A DNA stretch of 64,000 bases. Source: Nocardia harenae NBRC 108248 (GTDB lineage Bacteria; Actinomycetota; Actinomycetes; Mycobacteriales; Mycobacteriaceae). The position numbers were made by a program, and so were the translations under genes. The notes beneath the pieces were generated by a model. The model had not been told where the DNA came from. It ran no database searches and worked only from the letters and a program-made list of their open reading frames with translations. Position 1 is the first letter of the stretch. The number at the start of each line of letters is the position of its first letter. Below are positions 8,775 through 17,125 of this stretch, in pieces. Location: assembly GCF_001612885.1 (NCBI RefSeq), contig NZ_BDBH01000004.1:310001-374000 (forward strand), in the 5' to 3' direction.

Positions 8775-9185
8775 TCACCGCGCGGCGGCGACCCGCACCC
8801 TGGCGGTGGCGGTGATGACGACCCGCTCCCCGACCCGGGCGGTGAGCGCTGTCTCGGCGATATCGCCGTGCACCGCCTCGACCTGTCCGGACAGCTCCAG
8901 CGTTTCGCCGAGCGCGAGCGGCGAGGCGAACCGCACCGTGTAGCCGAGCAGATGCTCGACGTGCACCAGGTCGGTGAGCCAGGCGGCGAGCAGCCCCGCC
9001 TGCAGCTGACCCATCGCGATCACATCGGGCAGCCCGGCCCGCCTCGCGTAGCCGGTGTCGTGGTGCAGCGGGTTGAAATCGCCGCCTGCGCCGGCGAAGC
9101 GGACGATGTCGGTCTGCGTGATCGGTCCGATCGCCCTGCTGCCGAGCTGTTGTCCCGCGGTGAGCGCGAGCGGCGGGCGCGCCAT
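8775..9185 (-). CDS. MaoC-type enoyl-CoA hydratase, catalytic subunit
   Basis: Single hotdog protein of 136 aa with the hydratase-2 signature: D and H of GGDFNPLHHD are the catalytic dyad, followed by the GLPDVIAMGQLQ segment. It adds water to a trans-2-enoyl-CoA. The ATG overlaps the stop codon of the upstream MaoC-like partner (ATGA), so the pair is coupled and probably forms a heteromer, as in known two-gene MaoC systems such as ChsH1/ChsH2 or HadAB. The partner appears to lack the catalytic dyad. Confidence 0.87.
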   Translation of the reverse strand: MARPPLALTAGQQLGSRAIGPITQTDIVRFAGAGGDFNPLHHDTGYARRAGLPDVIAMGQLQAGLLAAWLTDLVHVEHLLGYTVRFASPLALGETLELSGQVEAVHGDIAETALTARVGERVVITATARVRVAAAR

Positions 9186-9622
9186 CACCGGCCCCGCTCG
9201 ATCAGCACCTCGCGCTGCACCACCGCGGTCTCGCCGGTGGCGTCGGCCCAGCTCGTCTCCAGGGTCACCAGCCGCATGCTGCCGCCGCGCCTGCCCTCCT
9301 TGACGGTGTCGGAGACGACGCGGCGGGTGCCGGTGAGCGAGTCCCCGGCGAGCAGGGGGCGGTGGTACTCCCACTCCACCGAGCCCACTACCACCCGCTC
9401 GATGGCCAGCCCGAGGTCGCGGACGAAGCGCTGCTGGTCGCGGTGGTGCCCGGCGACGACCACGTGGGTCGCGGTGGCCGGAACGGCGGGCAGCCCGGCC
9501 GCGGTGGCCGCCGCCGGATCGGTGTGCACCGGATCGGCGGTGTGGGTGGCGCGGGCGAACTCCCGGATCTTGCCCGCCTCCACCTCGAAGGACACCACAT
9601 CCAGGACCGTCGAGGTATCCAT
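9185..9622 (-). CDS. MaoC-like N-terminal (FAS1-dehydratase type) partner subunit
   Basis: Hotdog-fold protein of 145 aa that resembles the N-terminal, non-catalytic half of double-hotdog MaoC hydratases (IREFARATHTADPVHTDPAA, then VVVGSVEWEYHRPLLAGDSL). The catalytic D-x-N-P-x-H motif is absent. It is coupled through ATGA to the catalytic MaoC gene, so a two-subunit enoyl-CoA hydratase is expected, with this subunit shaping the acyl pocket. It is divergent from the acyl-CoA dehydrogenase at 9687 across 64 bases that contain a FadR-type operator. Confidence 0.82.
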   Translation of the reverse strand: MDTSTVLDVVSFEVEAGKIREFARATHTADPVHTDPAAATAAGLPAVPATATHVVVAGHHRDQQRFVRDLGLAIERVVVGSVEWEYHRPLLAGDSLTGTRRVVSDTVKEGRRGGSMRLVTLETSWADATGETAVVQREVLIERGR

Positions 9623-9638
9623 ACATCCTCCTAGTCAT

Positions 9639-9651
9639 TTGGTCTGACCTA
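9639..9651. promoter_or_regulatory. FadR-type operator between divergent MaoC and FadE operons
   Basis: TTGGT-CTG-ACCTA lies in the 64-base gap between divergent operons. It overlaps a TATTGT (9650-9655), a plausible -10 box for the rightward operon, and on the opposite strand TACAAT (9656-9651), a possible -10 box for the leftward one. One regulator bound here could control both directions. Confidence 0.6.
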
Positions 9652-9686
9652 TTGTAACGTTGGTCCGTAACAAGTGGGAGGTGCCG

Positions 9687-10874
9687 ATGGAGCTGAGCGA
9701 TTCACCGCAGGAGGCGGAGTTCCGGGCGCGGGTGCGCGCCTGGCTGGCGGAGACCCTGCCGACGCTGCCCGGGCCGGAGCCGGCCCGGCTCGAGGACCGG
9801 CGCGCCTGGTGGTCGCAGTGGCAGCGCAGGCTCTTCGAGGCCGGCTTCGCCGGGCTCTCCTGGCCCACCGAGTACGGCGGCGCCGGTGCCGACGCCAAGA
9901 TCAAGGCGGTCTTCACCGAGGAGCTCGATCGCGCCGGTGCGCCGGAGCGGCTGAACATCATCGGCGAGGACTTCGCCGGCCCGACCATCGTGGCCTTCGG
10001 CAGCGACGAGCAGAAGCAGCGCTACCTGCAGCCCATCCTGGACGGCAGCGAGATCTGGTGCCAGCTGTTCTCCGAACCGGAGTCCGGCTCCGACCTCGCT
10101 TCCCTGCGCACCAGGGCGACCAGGGCCGAGGGCGGGTGGCGGATCCAGGGCCAGAAGATCTGGACCTCGCGCGCCCAGATCGCCGACAACGCCATCCTGC
10201 TGGCCCGCACCGGCGGTGGCGAGCGGCACCGCGGCATCACCTACTTCCTGCTGCCGATGTCGGCGCCGGGCGTCTCGGTGCGGCCGCTGCCCCACATGCT
10301 CGGCGAGGCGGAGTTCAACGAGGTCTTCCTCGACGACGTCTTCGTGCCGGACTCGGCGGTGGTCGGGGAGGTGGACGGCGGCTGGAAGGTCGCGATGGGC
10401 ACGCTCGCCTTCGAGCGGGTCGGCATCGCCACCGGCCGGGTCAACACCACCGGGGCCGTGCGCGACCTCGTCGCGCAGATCGAGCGCGGCGCCGACGACG
10501 AGGGGCGCCCGCTGGCGGCGAAACCCGAGGTGCGGCAGCAGCTCGCCGACCTGTACGGCCGTGCGCTCACCCACTACCTGATCGGGCAGCGGGTGATCAC
10601 CGGCGCCGCCTCGGGCGAGCCGCCGGGCCCGGTCACCTCCATCGGCAAGCTGTACTTCTGCCCGCTGGTCGAGGACATCGCCGACTTCGGGCTGGCGCTG
10701 AGCGATTTCGGCGGTCAGTTCGGCCTCGCGGCCGAGGACGAGCCCGCCGACGCCGACCAGCAGCGCTGGCTGCGCCTCGCCTACCAGGCCCGCGGCACCG
10801 CCATCGCGGGCGGCTCGACCTTCATCCAACGCAATATCGCAGCCGAGCGGGTGCTCGGCATGCCACGGAGCTGA
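9687..10874 (+). CDS. Acyl-CoA dehydrogenase (FadE), probable FAD-binding partner subunit
   Basis: Introduces the alpha,beta double bond into an acyl-CoA; 395 aa. ACAD features include WPTEYGGAGAD in the N-terminal domain, CQLFSEPESGSDLASLRTRA in the middle and the C-terminal GGSTFIQRNIAAERVLGMPR. The usual catalytic glutamate context (GxGYxxE) near the C-terminus is not visible. The protein may thus be the non-catalytic-base half of an alpha2beta2 FadE of the ChsE4/ChsE5 kind, partnered by the product of the gene at 12849 (inference). The ATG at 9687 follows GTGGGAGG; a GTG at 9660 is in frame but has no ribosome site. Confidence 0.88.
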   Translation: MELSDSPQEAEFRARVRAWLAETLPTLPGPEPARLEDRRAWWSQWQRRLFEAGFAGLSWPTEYGGAGADAKIKAVFTEELDRAGAPERLNIIGEDFAGPTIVAFGSDEQKQRYLQPILDGSEIWCQLFSEPESGSDLASLRTRATRAEGGWRIQGQKIWTSRAQIADNAILLARTGGGERHRGITYFLLPMSAPGVSVRPLPHMLGEAEFNEVFLDDVFVPDSAVVGEVDGGWKVAMGTLAFERVGIATGRVNTTGAVRDLVAQIERGADDEGRPLAAKPEVRQQLADLYGRALTHYLIGQRVITGAASGEPPGPVTSIGKLYFCPLVEDIADFGLALSDFGGQFGLAAEDEPADADQQRWLRLAYQARGTAIAGGSTFIQRNIAAERVLGMPRS

Positions 10875-10885
10875 GAGGCGACGCG

Positions 10886-12838
10886 ATGAGCAGCTATGTG
10901 TGGACCCCGACCCCCGAGCGGATCGCGGCGGCCAATGTTACGCGGCTGGCCAGGGCGCACGGCATCGAGACGATCGCGGAGCTGCGACGCCGCTCGACCG
11001 CCGACGTCGCCTGGTACTGGAACGCCGCCGTCGAGGATCTCGGCATCCCGTTCGCCACCCCGTACGAGCAGGTGCTCGACGTGTCCGCGGGCATCCAGTT
11101 CCCGGAGTGGTTCACCGGGAGCGCCTTCAACGCCGTCGACGCCTGCCTGACCCGCTGGCTGGCCACCGACGCCGACCGCCCCGCGATCGTGCACGAGGCG
11201 GAGGACGGCTCGGTCCGCACGCTGAGCTACGGCGAGCTGGCCGCGCAGGTGGGCCGGGTCGCGGCCGGACTGACCGAGCTCGGGATCGGCGCGGGCGATG
11301 CCGTGGCGATCTACCTGCCGATGATCCCCGAGGCGGTGGTGGCCTGCTACGCCGCGGCAGGCATCGGTGCCATCCTGGTGCCGCTCTTCTCCGGCTTCGC
11401 CGCCCCCGCCATCGCCGCCCGGCTCGCCGACGCGGAGGTGAAGGCGGTGGTGGTCGCCGACGGCACGATCCGGCGCGGCCGCGCGGTGCCGATGGCCGCC
11501 GAGCTGGCCGCGGCGCTGCCGCACTGCCCCTCGGTGCGCACCGTGATCACCGTCGCCAACATCGGCGGCGACCCGGATCTCGGCGCTCCCGATGCCACCG
11601 TGACCACCTGGGACGCGCTCGCCGCCCCCGGCCGGAAGCCGTACGCCTTCCGGCCCTTCCCGGCCATGCAGACGCTCATGCTCGGCTACACCTCGGGCAC
11701 CACCGGCAAGCCGAAGGGCGCGGTGCACACGCACGCGGGATTCACCGTCAAGGTCGCCACCGAGGTGGCGTACTCGTTCGACATCTCCCGCGGCGACGTC
11801 TTCTGCTGGATCACCGACATGGGCTGGGTGATGGGGCCGCTCTCGGCCTTCGGCGCGCACGCCAACGGCGCCACCCTGCTGCTCTACGAGGGCTCGCCGG
11901 ACACCCCCGACGGCGCCCGGCTGTGGGATCTGGTGCAGCGGCACCGGATCACCATGCTCGGCGTCTCGCCGACGCTGATCCGCGCGCTCGCCGCCACCCC
12001 GCTCGCCGAGATCACCGCCCGCGACCTCTCCTCGGTCCGGGTGCTCGGCTCCACCGGCGAGCCGTGGGATCCGCACCACTACGACTGGCTGGCCCGCGAC
12101 GTCTTCGGCGCCGGGGTGCCGGTGATCAACTTCTCCGGCGGCACCGAGGTCGGCGGCTCCTTCCTGGCGCCCTACCCGGTGGAGCCGATCCCGAGCTGCT
12201 CGCTCGGCGGCCCCTCGCTCGGCATGGACGTCGACGTCGTCGACGACACCGGGGCGCCGCTGCGCGGCGCGATCGGCGAGCTGGTCTGCCGCCAGCCCTG
12301 GCCCGCGATGACCCGCGGGGTGTGGCGCGACCGCGAGCGCTACCTGGAGTCCTACTGGTCCACCTTCGAGGGCATGTGGTGCCACGGCGATTTCGCGCTC
12401 GTCGACGAGGACGGGCAGTGGTACATCCTCGGCCGCTCCGACGACGTGATGAACATCGCGGGCAAGCGGCTCGCCCCCGCCGAGGTGGAGTCGGTGCTCA
12501 CCACCCACCCGGCGGTCGCCGAGGCGGCGGCGGTGGGGGTGCCCGACCCGAAGAAGGGCGAGTCGGTGTGGGTCTTCTGGGTGCCGCGCCCCGGCGCCGA
12601 CACCGAGGGTGTCTCCGACGAACTGCGCCTGCTGGTGGCCACCGGGGTGGGCAAGCCGTTCGCGCCCGCCGCGGTGTGGCCGGTGCGCGCGCTGCCCAAG
12701 ACCCGGTCGGCCAAGATCCTGCGGCGCGCGGTGCGGGCCGCGGCGCTCGGTGCCGACCCGGGTGACCTGTCGAGTGCGGAGAACCCCGACGCCGTCGAGG
12801 CCATTCGCGATGTCGTGCACGGCACGGCGGTGAGCTGA
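10886..12838 (+). CDS. AcsA-like AMP-forming acyl-CoA synthetase
   Basis: Large ligase of 650 aa that resembles acetyl-/propionyl-CoA synthetases in having an extended N-terminus (ADVAWYWNAAVEDLGIPF). Motifs seen are YTSGTTGKPKGAVHTH, WITDMGWVMGP, FSGGTEVGG, GRSDDVMNIAGKR and the C-terminal catalytic lysine in LPKTRSAKILRR. It could activate a short acid released late in the pathway (acetate, propionate) or be a second substrate-activating ligase. It lies 11 bases after the FadE gene, between the two putative halves of a heteromeric dehydrogenase. Confidence 0.9.
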   Translation: MSSYVWTPTPERIAAANVTRLARAHGIETIAELRRRSTADVAWYWNAAVEDLGIPFATPYEQVLDVSAGIQFPEWFTGSAFNAVDACLTRWLATDADRPAIVHEAEDGSVRTLSYGELAAQVGRVAAGLTELGIGAGDAVAIYLPMIPEAVVACYAAAGIGAILVPLFSGFAAPAIAARLADAEVKAVVVADGTIRRGRAVPMAAELAAALPHCPSVRTVITVANIGGDPDLGAPDATVTTWDALAAPGRKPYAFRPFPAMQTLMLGYTSGTTGKPKGAVHTHAGFTVKVATEVAYSFDISRGDVFCWITDMGWVMGPLSAFGAHANGATLLLYEGSPDTPDGARLWDLVQRHRITMLGVSPTLIRALAATPLAEITARDLSSVRVLGSTGEPWDPHHYDWLARDVFGAGVPVINFSGGTEVGGSFLAPYPVEPIPSCSLGGPSLGMDVDVVDDTGAPLRGAIGELVCRQPWPAMTRGVWRDRERYLESYWSTFEGMWCHGDFALVDEDGQWYILGRSDDVMNIAGKRLAPAEVESVLTTHPAVAEAAAVGVPDPKKGESVWVFWVPRPGADTEGVSDELRLLVATGVGKPFAPAAVWPVRALPKTRSAKILRRAVRAAALGADPGDLSSAENPDAVEAIRDVVHGTAVS

Positions 12839-12848
12839 GGAGCCGGAG

Positions 12849-13910
12849 ATGCACTGGGAGCTGTCCGAGGAACAGGAGCTGTTCGCCGTTTCGCTGCGGG
12901 AGTGGATCGCGGCGAAATTCCCGGTCGAGGCCGTCCGGGAGCTGCACGCCGCGGGGGAGGACCGCGCCTTCACCGCCGCGCTCGTGAGCGAGGGCTGGTG
13001 GGGCGTCGGCTATCCGGAGGAGGCGGGCGGCCAGGGTGGCGGCGTGCTCGAACTGGCGCTGGCCGCGCGGGAATTCGGCCGGGCCGCGGTGCCCGACTCC
13101 GGCTGGCTGGCCGCCGCGCTCGCCGCGCCGCTGCTGACCCCGGCCGAGCTCGCCGCGCAGCTGTCCGGCCAGCGGCGCTTCGCCGTCGCGGTGCGCTCCG
13201 ACCGGATCCCCGGCGCCGCGCCGCTGCCTGCCGGCGGCGCCGAGCTGAGCGGCACCGTCGCCCACGTGCTCGGCGCGGCCGGAGCCGACGTGCTGCTCGT
13301 CCCGGTCACCGGCCCCGACGGTCCCGGCGTGGCCAGGGTGCCCGCGGCGGCCGCGGTGCGCACCCCGGAGCAGGTGCTCGACCGCTCGCGGGCGGTGGCC
13401 ACCGTCGAGTTCGCCGCGGCGCCGATCGCCGAGCTCGGGGCCGCCGACGCGCTGCCGAGGGTGGCCGACCTGGCCGCGGTCCTGGTCGCCGCCGACGCGC
13501 TCGGCGCCGCCGAGCGCATGCTCGAGCTGGCCGTCGGCTACAGCAGGCAGCGCAAGCAGTTCGGCCGGCCCATCGGCGCCTTCCAGGCGGTCAAACACGC
13601 GGCGGCGCAGATGCTGGTGACCGTGGAGGCCGCGTACTCCACCGCGCTCTACGCGGCCGCGGCGCTCGACGCCGGGCAGGACGACGCGGCCACCGTCGCG
13701 GCGGTGGCCAAGGCGCAGGTGACCGGGCCGGTGGCCGGGCTCGCCGATTCGGCGCTCACCGTGCACGGCGCCATCGGCTACACGTGGGAGCACGAGCTGC
13801 AGCTGTTCTACAAGCGCGCCAAGCTCGACCGGGTGCTCTTCGGCGCACCGGCCGGGTGGAACGAGCGCATCGCGGCCGCGCTGCTCACCATCCCGGCCGC
13901 GGCGGGCTGA
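12849..13910 (+). CDS. Acyl-CoA dehydrogenase (FadE), subunit with catalytic glutamate
   Basis: ACAD-fold protein of 353 aa, shorter than a full-length FadE (about 380-400). The C-terminal GAIGYTWEHELQLFYKRAKL has the glutamate expected of the catalytic base, and SRQRKQFGRPIGAFQAVKH is typical of the FAD/dimer region. The middle beta-domain is degenerate compared with the 9687 protein. This reciprocal pattern fits alpha2beta2 FadE enzymes, in which one chain gives the base and the other most FAD contacts. The gene begins 10 bases after the ligase. Confidence 0.87.
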   Translation: MHWELSEEQELFAVSLREWIAAKFPVEAVRELHAAGEDRAFTAALVSEGWWGVGYPEEAGGQGGGVLELALAAREFGRAAVPDSGWLAAALAAPLLTPAELAAQLSGQRRFAVAVRSDRIPGAAPLPAGGAELSGTVAHVLGAAGADVLLVPVTGPDGPGVARVPAAAAVRTPEQVLDRSRAVATVEFAAAPIAELGAADALPRVADLAAVLVAADALGAAERMLELAVGYSRQRKQFGRPIGAFQAVKHAAAQMLVTVEAAYSTALYAAAALDAGQDDAATVAAVAKAQVTGPVAGLADSALTVHGAIGYTWEHELQLFYKRAKLDRVLFGAPAGWNERIAAALLTIPAAAG

Positions 13911-13922
13911 CCCCTTCCCTAT

Positions 13923-13944
13923 TTGGTCAGTCCATTGATATAGT
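13923..13944 (+). promoter_or_regulatory. Internal promoter and FadR-type operator before FadE
   Basis: TTGGT-CAG-TCCAT (13923-13935) is a variant of the island operator. It is followed by TATAGT at 13939-13944, a good -10 box, with TTCCCT at 13915-13920 as a weak -35 at 18 bases. The 62-base gap thus probably holds a secondary regulated promoter for the genes from 13973 on. Confidence 0.55.
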
Positions 13945-13972
13945 TACCGCATCGAAGGGATGGAGACCCACA

Positions 13973-15139
13973 GTGGATTTCGAACTGACAGAGGATCAGA
14001 TCACGATCCGGGACGCGGTCGCCGAGCTGGCGGCGAAGTTCGACGATCGGTACTGGGCGCAGAAGGACGCCGCCCACGAGTTCCCGACCGAGTTCTACGA
14101 CGCCTTCGCCGCAGGCGGCTGGCTCGGCATCACGACCCCCGAGGAGTACGGCGGCCACGGCTACGGCATCACCGAGGCCTCGATCCTGCTCGAGCAGGTG
14201 GCCGCCTCCGGCGCCGGGATGAACGGCGCCAGCTCTATGCACCTGTCGATCTTCGGCATGCACCCGGTGATCGTGCACGGCAGCGAGGAACTCAAGCAGC
14301 GCACGCTGCCCCGCATCGTCAACGGTGACCTGCACGTCTGCTTCGGGGTGACCGAGCCGGGCGCCGGGCTGGACACCACCCGCATCACCACCTTCGCCCG
14401 CCGCGAGGGCGACCGCTACATCGTCAACGGGCGCAAGGTGTGGATCTCCAAGGCGGTGGAGTCGGAGAAGATCCTGCTGCTGACCCGGACCCAGAAGTTC
14501 GACGAGTCGCCGCGCAAGACCGACGGCATGACGCTGTTCCTCACCGACCTGGACCGCAGCCGGGTGGAGATCCGTCCCATCGACAAGATGGGCCGCAACG
14601 CGGTGACCTCCAACGAGCTGTTCATCGACAACCTCGAGATCCCGGTCGAGGACCGGGTCGGCGAGGAGGGCAAGGGCTTCACCTACATCCTGGACGGGCT
14701 CAACCCCGAGCGGATGCTGGTGGCCGCGGAGGCGCTCGGCATCGGCCGCGCGGCCTTGCGCGCCGGGGTGAAGTACGGCAACGACCGCGAGGTGTTCGGC
14801 CGTCCGATCGGCAAGAACCAGGGCATCCAGTTCCCGCTCGCGGACTCCCTGGCCCGCCTGGACGCCGCCGAACTCGTGCTGCGCAAGGCCACCTGGCTCT
14901 ACGACAACGGCCTGCCCTGCGGGCGCGAGGCCAACACCGCCAAGTACCTGTGCGCCGACGCCGGCTTCGACGCCGCCGACCGCGCCCTGCAGACCCACGG
15001 CGGCATGGGCTACTCCGAGGAGTACAACGTCGCCCGCTACTTCCGCGAGGCCCGGCTCACCCGGATCGCGCCGATCAGCCAGGAGATGGTGCTGAACTTC
15101 CTCGGCTCCCACGTCCTCGGCCTGCCCAGGAGCTACTGA
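13973..15139 (+). CDS. Acyl-CoA dehydrogenase, homotetrameric type
   Basis: Complete FadE-type flavoprotein of 388 aa. The GTG start is preceded by GGGATGGAG. Motifs include CFGVTEPGAGLDTTRITTFA, EVFGRPIGKNQGIQFPLADS and GGMGYSEEYNVARYFREARL, in which a glutamate sits at the position of the catalytic base. It may act on a different chain length or ring acyl-CoA from the split dehydrogenase upstream. Its stop overlaps the next start codon (TGATG), and it lies behind its own operator and promoter. Confidence 0.93.
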   Translation: MDFELTEDQITIRDAVAELAAKFDDRYWAQKDAAHEFPTEFYDAFAAGGWLGITTPEEYGGHGYGITEASILLEQVAASGAGMNGASSMHLSIFGMHPVIVHGSEELKQRTLPRIVNGDLHVCFGVTEPGAGLDTTRITTFARREGDRYIVNGRKVWISKAVESEKILLLTRTQKFDESPRKTDGMTLFLTDLDRSRVEIRPIDKMGRNAVTSNELFIDNLEIPVEDRVGEEGKGFTYILDGLNPERMLVAAEALGIGRAALRAGVKYGNDREVFGRPIGKNQGIQFPLADSLARLDAAELVLRKATWLYDNGLPCGREANTAKYLCADAGFDAADRALQTHGGMGYSEEYNVARYFREARLTRIAPISQEMVLNFLGSHVLGLPRSY

Positions 15140-15921
15140 TGACCGACCACACCCCGGCACCGGGAATCCGGGCCTTCACCCTCGACGGCCGCACCGCGCT
15201 GGTGACCGGGGCGGGCGGCGGAGTCGGCGCCGCGGTCGCCGAGGCGTTCGCCGCCGCGGGCGCCGCGGTGCTGGTGACCGACATCGACAAGGACGCCGCC
15301 GCCGAGGTGGCCGCGCGCATCACCGCGGCGGGCGGCACCGCCGAGCCCTTCGCGCTCGACGTCTGCGACGCGGGCAACGCGCGCGACGCCGCGGCCGCCG
15401 CCGCCCGGCTCGGCGGCGGCACGCTGCACATCCTGGTGAACAACGCCGGGGTGATCGCGCCCGCGATGTTCCCGCAGCTGGACGAGGTGCAGTTCCGCCG
15501 GGTGCTCGACACCCACCTGATGGGCAGCTACCACTGCAGCCAGGCCGCGCTGGAGTACCTGCCCGACGACGGCACCGGCCGCATCATCAACGTCACCTCG
15601 GCGGCCGGGCTGACCGGCACCATCGGGCAGGCCAACTACGGCGCCGCCAAGGCCGCCATCGTCGGGCTGACCAAGTCGCTGGCCAGGGAGCTGGCCCGCC
15701 GCGCGATCACGGTCAACGCCATCGCCCCGCTCGCCGCGACCGCGATGACCGCGAACATCCGCGGCAACGAGAAGCTGGCCGCCAAGACCCTGGCCCGGAT
15801 TCCCCTCGCACGCTGGGCGAGCCCGGCGGAGATCGCGCCCTCGTTCGTCTTCCTCGCCTCCGGTGCCGCGGCCTACATCACCGGTCAGGTGCTCCCCGTC
15901 GATGGCGGGACGGTGATCTGA
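15139..15921 (+). CDS. SDR family oxidoreductase (FabG-like)
   Basis: NAD(P)-dependent short-chain dehydrogenase of 260 aa. The cofactor motif is TGAGGGVG, the structural motif NNAG, and the catalytic serine, tyrosine and lysine fall in NVTSAAG and YGAAK. In this operon it would oxidise a 3-hydroxyacyl-CoA to the 3-oxoacyl-CoA just ahead of the thiolase encoded next. The start overlaps the FadE stop. It is one of eight SDR genes in the window, so sequence alone does not decide the substrate. Confidence 0.9.
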   Translation: MTDHTPAPGIRAFTLDGRTALVTGAGGGVGAAVAEAFAAAGAAVLVTDIDKDAAAEVAARITAAGGTAEPFALDVCDAGNARDAAAAAARLGGGTLHILVNNAGVIAPAMFPQLDEVQFRRVLDTHLMGSYHCSQAALEYLPDDGTGRIINVTSAAGLTGTIGQANYGAAKAAIVGLTKSLARELARRAITVNAIAPLAATAMTANIRGNEKLAAKTLARIPLARWASPAEIAPSFVFLASGAAAYITGQVLPVDGGTVI

Positions 15922-15922
15922 G

Positions 15923-17125
15923 ATGAGCCCGAAGGTCTCCGGCCCGTTCGTCTCCGCCGGCCGCGAAGTCGTGATCGCCGAGGCGGTCCGTACCCCGATC
16001 GGCAAGTCCCACCCCGAGAAGGGGTGGTTCCGCGACACCCACCCGAATGCCCTGCTGGCCGCGTGCTACGAGGATCTGATCGCGCGCACCGGGCTGGACC
16101 CGGCCGCGGTCGAGGACCTGGTCATCGGCTGCACCGCGCCCTTCGGCGAGCAGTCCCGCAATATCGGCCGCAATGCCTGGCTGCAGGCCGGGTACCCGGC
16201 CGAGGTGCCCGCCACCACGCTGGACCGGCGCTGTGGTTCGGCGCAGACCGCGGTGAACTTCGCGGCCGCGCTGATCGCCGCCGGCGTGCACGACATCGTG
16301 ATCGCGGGCGGCGTCGAGCACATGGGGCACGTTCCGATGAACTCGCCCGCGAAGATCAGCGAGCTCTACGGCGAGCCGTGGCCGGCCGAGCTGCGCGCCC
16401 GCTACGACTTCGTCACCCAGGGCGAGAGCGCCGAGCTCATCGCCGACCGCTGGGACATCTCCCGCACCGAGATGGACGAGTTCGCGGTGCGCTCGCATCG
16501 GCTGGCCGCCGCGGCGGTCGCCGCGGGCCGCTTCGACGCCGAGATGGTGCGCATGGAGCTCGACGGCGAGGTCCGGCTCGGCGATCAGACCGTCCGGCCC
16601 GGCACCACCCTGGAGACCCTCGGCAACCTGAAGCCGGTCTTCCGCCCGGAGAACGGGCGGATCACCGCGGGCACCTCGAGCCCGATCTGCGACAGCGCCG
16701 CCGCGGTCGTGCTCTGCACCAGGGCGGCCGCCGAGCGGCACGGGCTGCGGGTGCGCGCCCGCATCGCCGACCAGACCACGGTCGGCGTCGACCCGATCAT
16801 CATGCTCACCGGCCCGATCCCGGCCACGAGGAAACTGCTCGAACGCAACCGCCTCACCGTCGACGACATCGACCTGTTCGAGGTCAACGAGGCGTTCTCC
16901 TCGGTGGTGCTGGCCTGGCAGCGCGAGCTGAAGGCCGACGAGGAGCGGGTCAACGTCAACGGCGGCGCCATCGCGCTCGGCCACGCCGTCGGCGCCACCG
17001 GCGCCCGGCTGATCGCCACCGCCCTGAACGAGATGGAGCGCCGCGACAGCGCGCTCGGCCTGGTCACCATGTGCTGCGGCGGCGGGCTCGGCACCGGCAC
17101 CCTGCTGGAACGGGTCGACCGGTGA
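15923..17125 (+). CDS. Thiolase (acetyl-CoA acyltransferase)
   Basis: Cleaves a 3-oxoacyl-CoA with CoA to release acetyl-CoA (or propionyl-CoA); 400 aa. The nucleophilic cysteine is C104 in LDRRCGSAQTA, the histidine H354 in GGAIALGHAVGATG and the second cysteine C385 in MCCGGGLGTG, with EVNEAF also present. The full catalytic set argues for a degradative thiolase rather than an SCP-x-type variant. It begins one base after the SDR and its stop overlaps the start of the CoA-transferase (GTGA). Confidence 0.95.
   Translation: MSPKVSGPFVSAGREVVIAEAVRTPIGKSHPEKGWFRDTHPNALLAACYEDLIARTGLDPAAVEDLVIGCTAPFGEQSRNIGRNAWLQAGYPAEVPATTLDRRCGSAQTAVNFAAALIAAGVHDIVIAGGVEHMGHVPMNSPAKISELYGEPWPAELRARYDFVTQGESAELIADRWDISRTEMDEFAVRSHRLAAAAVAAGRFDAEMVRMELDGEVRLGDQTVRPGTTLETLGNLKPVFRPENGRITAGTSSPICDSAAAVVLCTRAAAERHGLRVRARIADQTTVGVDPIIMLTGPIPATRKLLERNRLTVDDIDLFEVNEAFSSVVLAWQRELKADEERVNVNGGAIALGHAVGATGARLIATALNEMERRDSALGLVTMCCGGGLGTGTLLERVDR

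Noticed and set aside
9674..10885. A 1054-residue fusion protein reaching from 9674 to 12838
   Set aside because: The part before 10886 is the off-frame shadow of the FadE gene. The ATG at 10886 starts a normal AcsA-like ligase.
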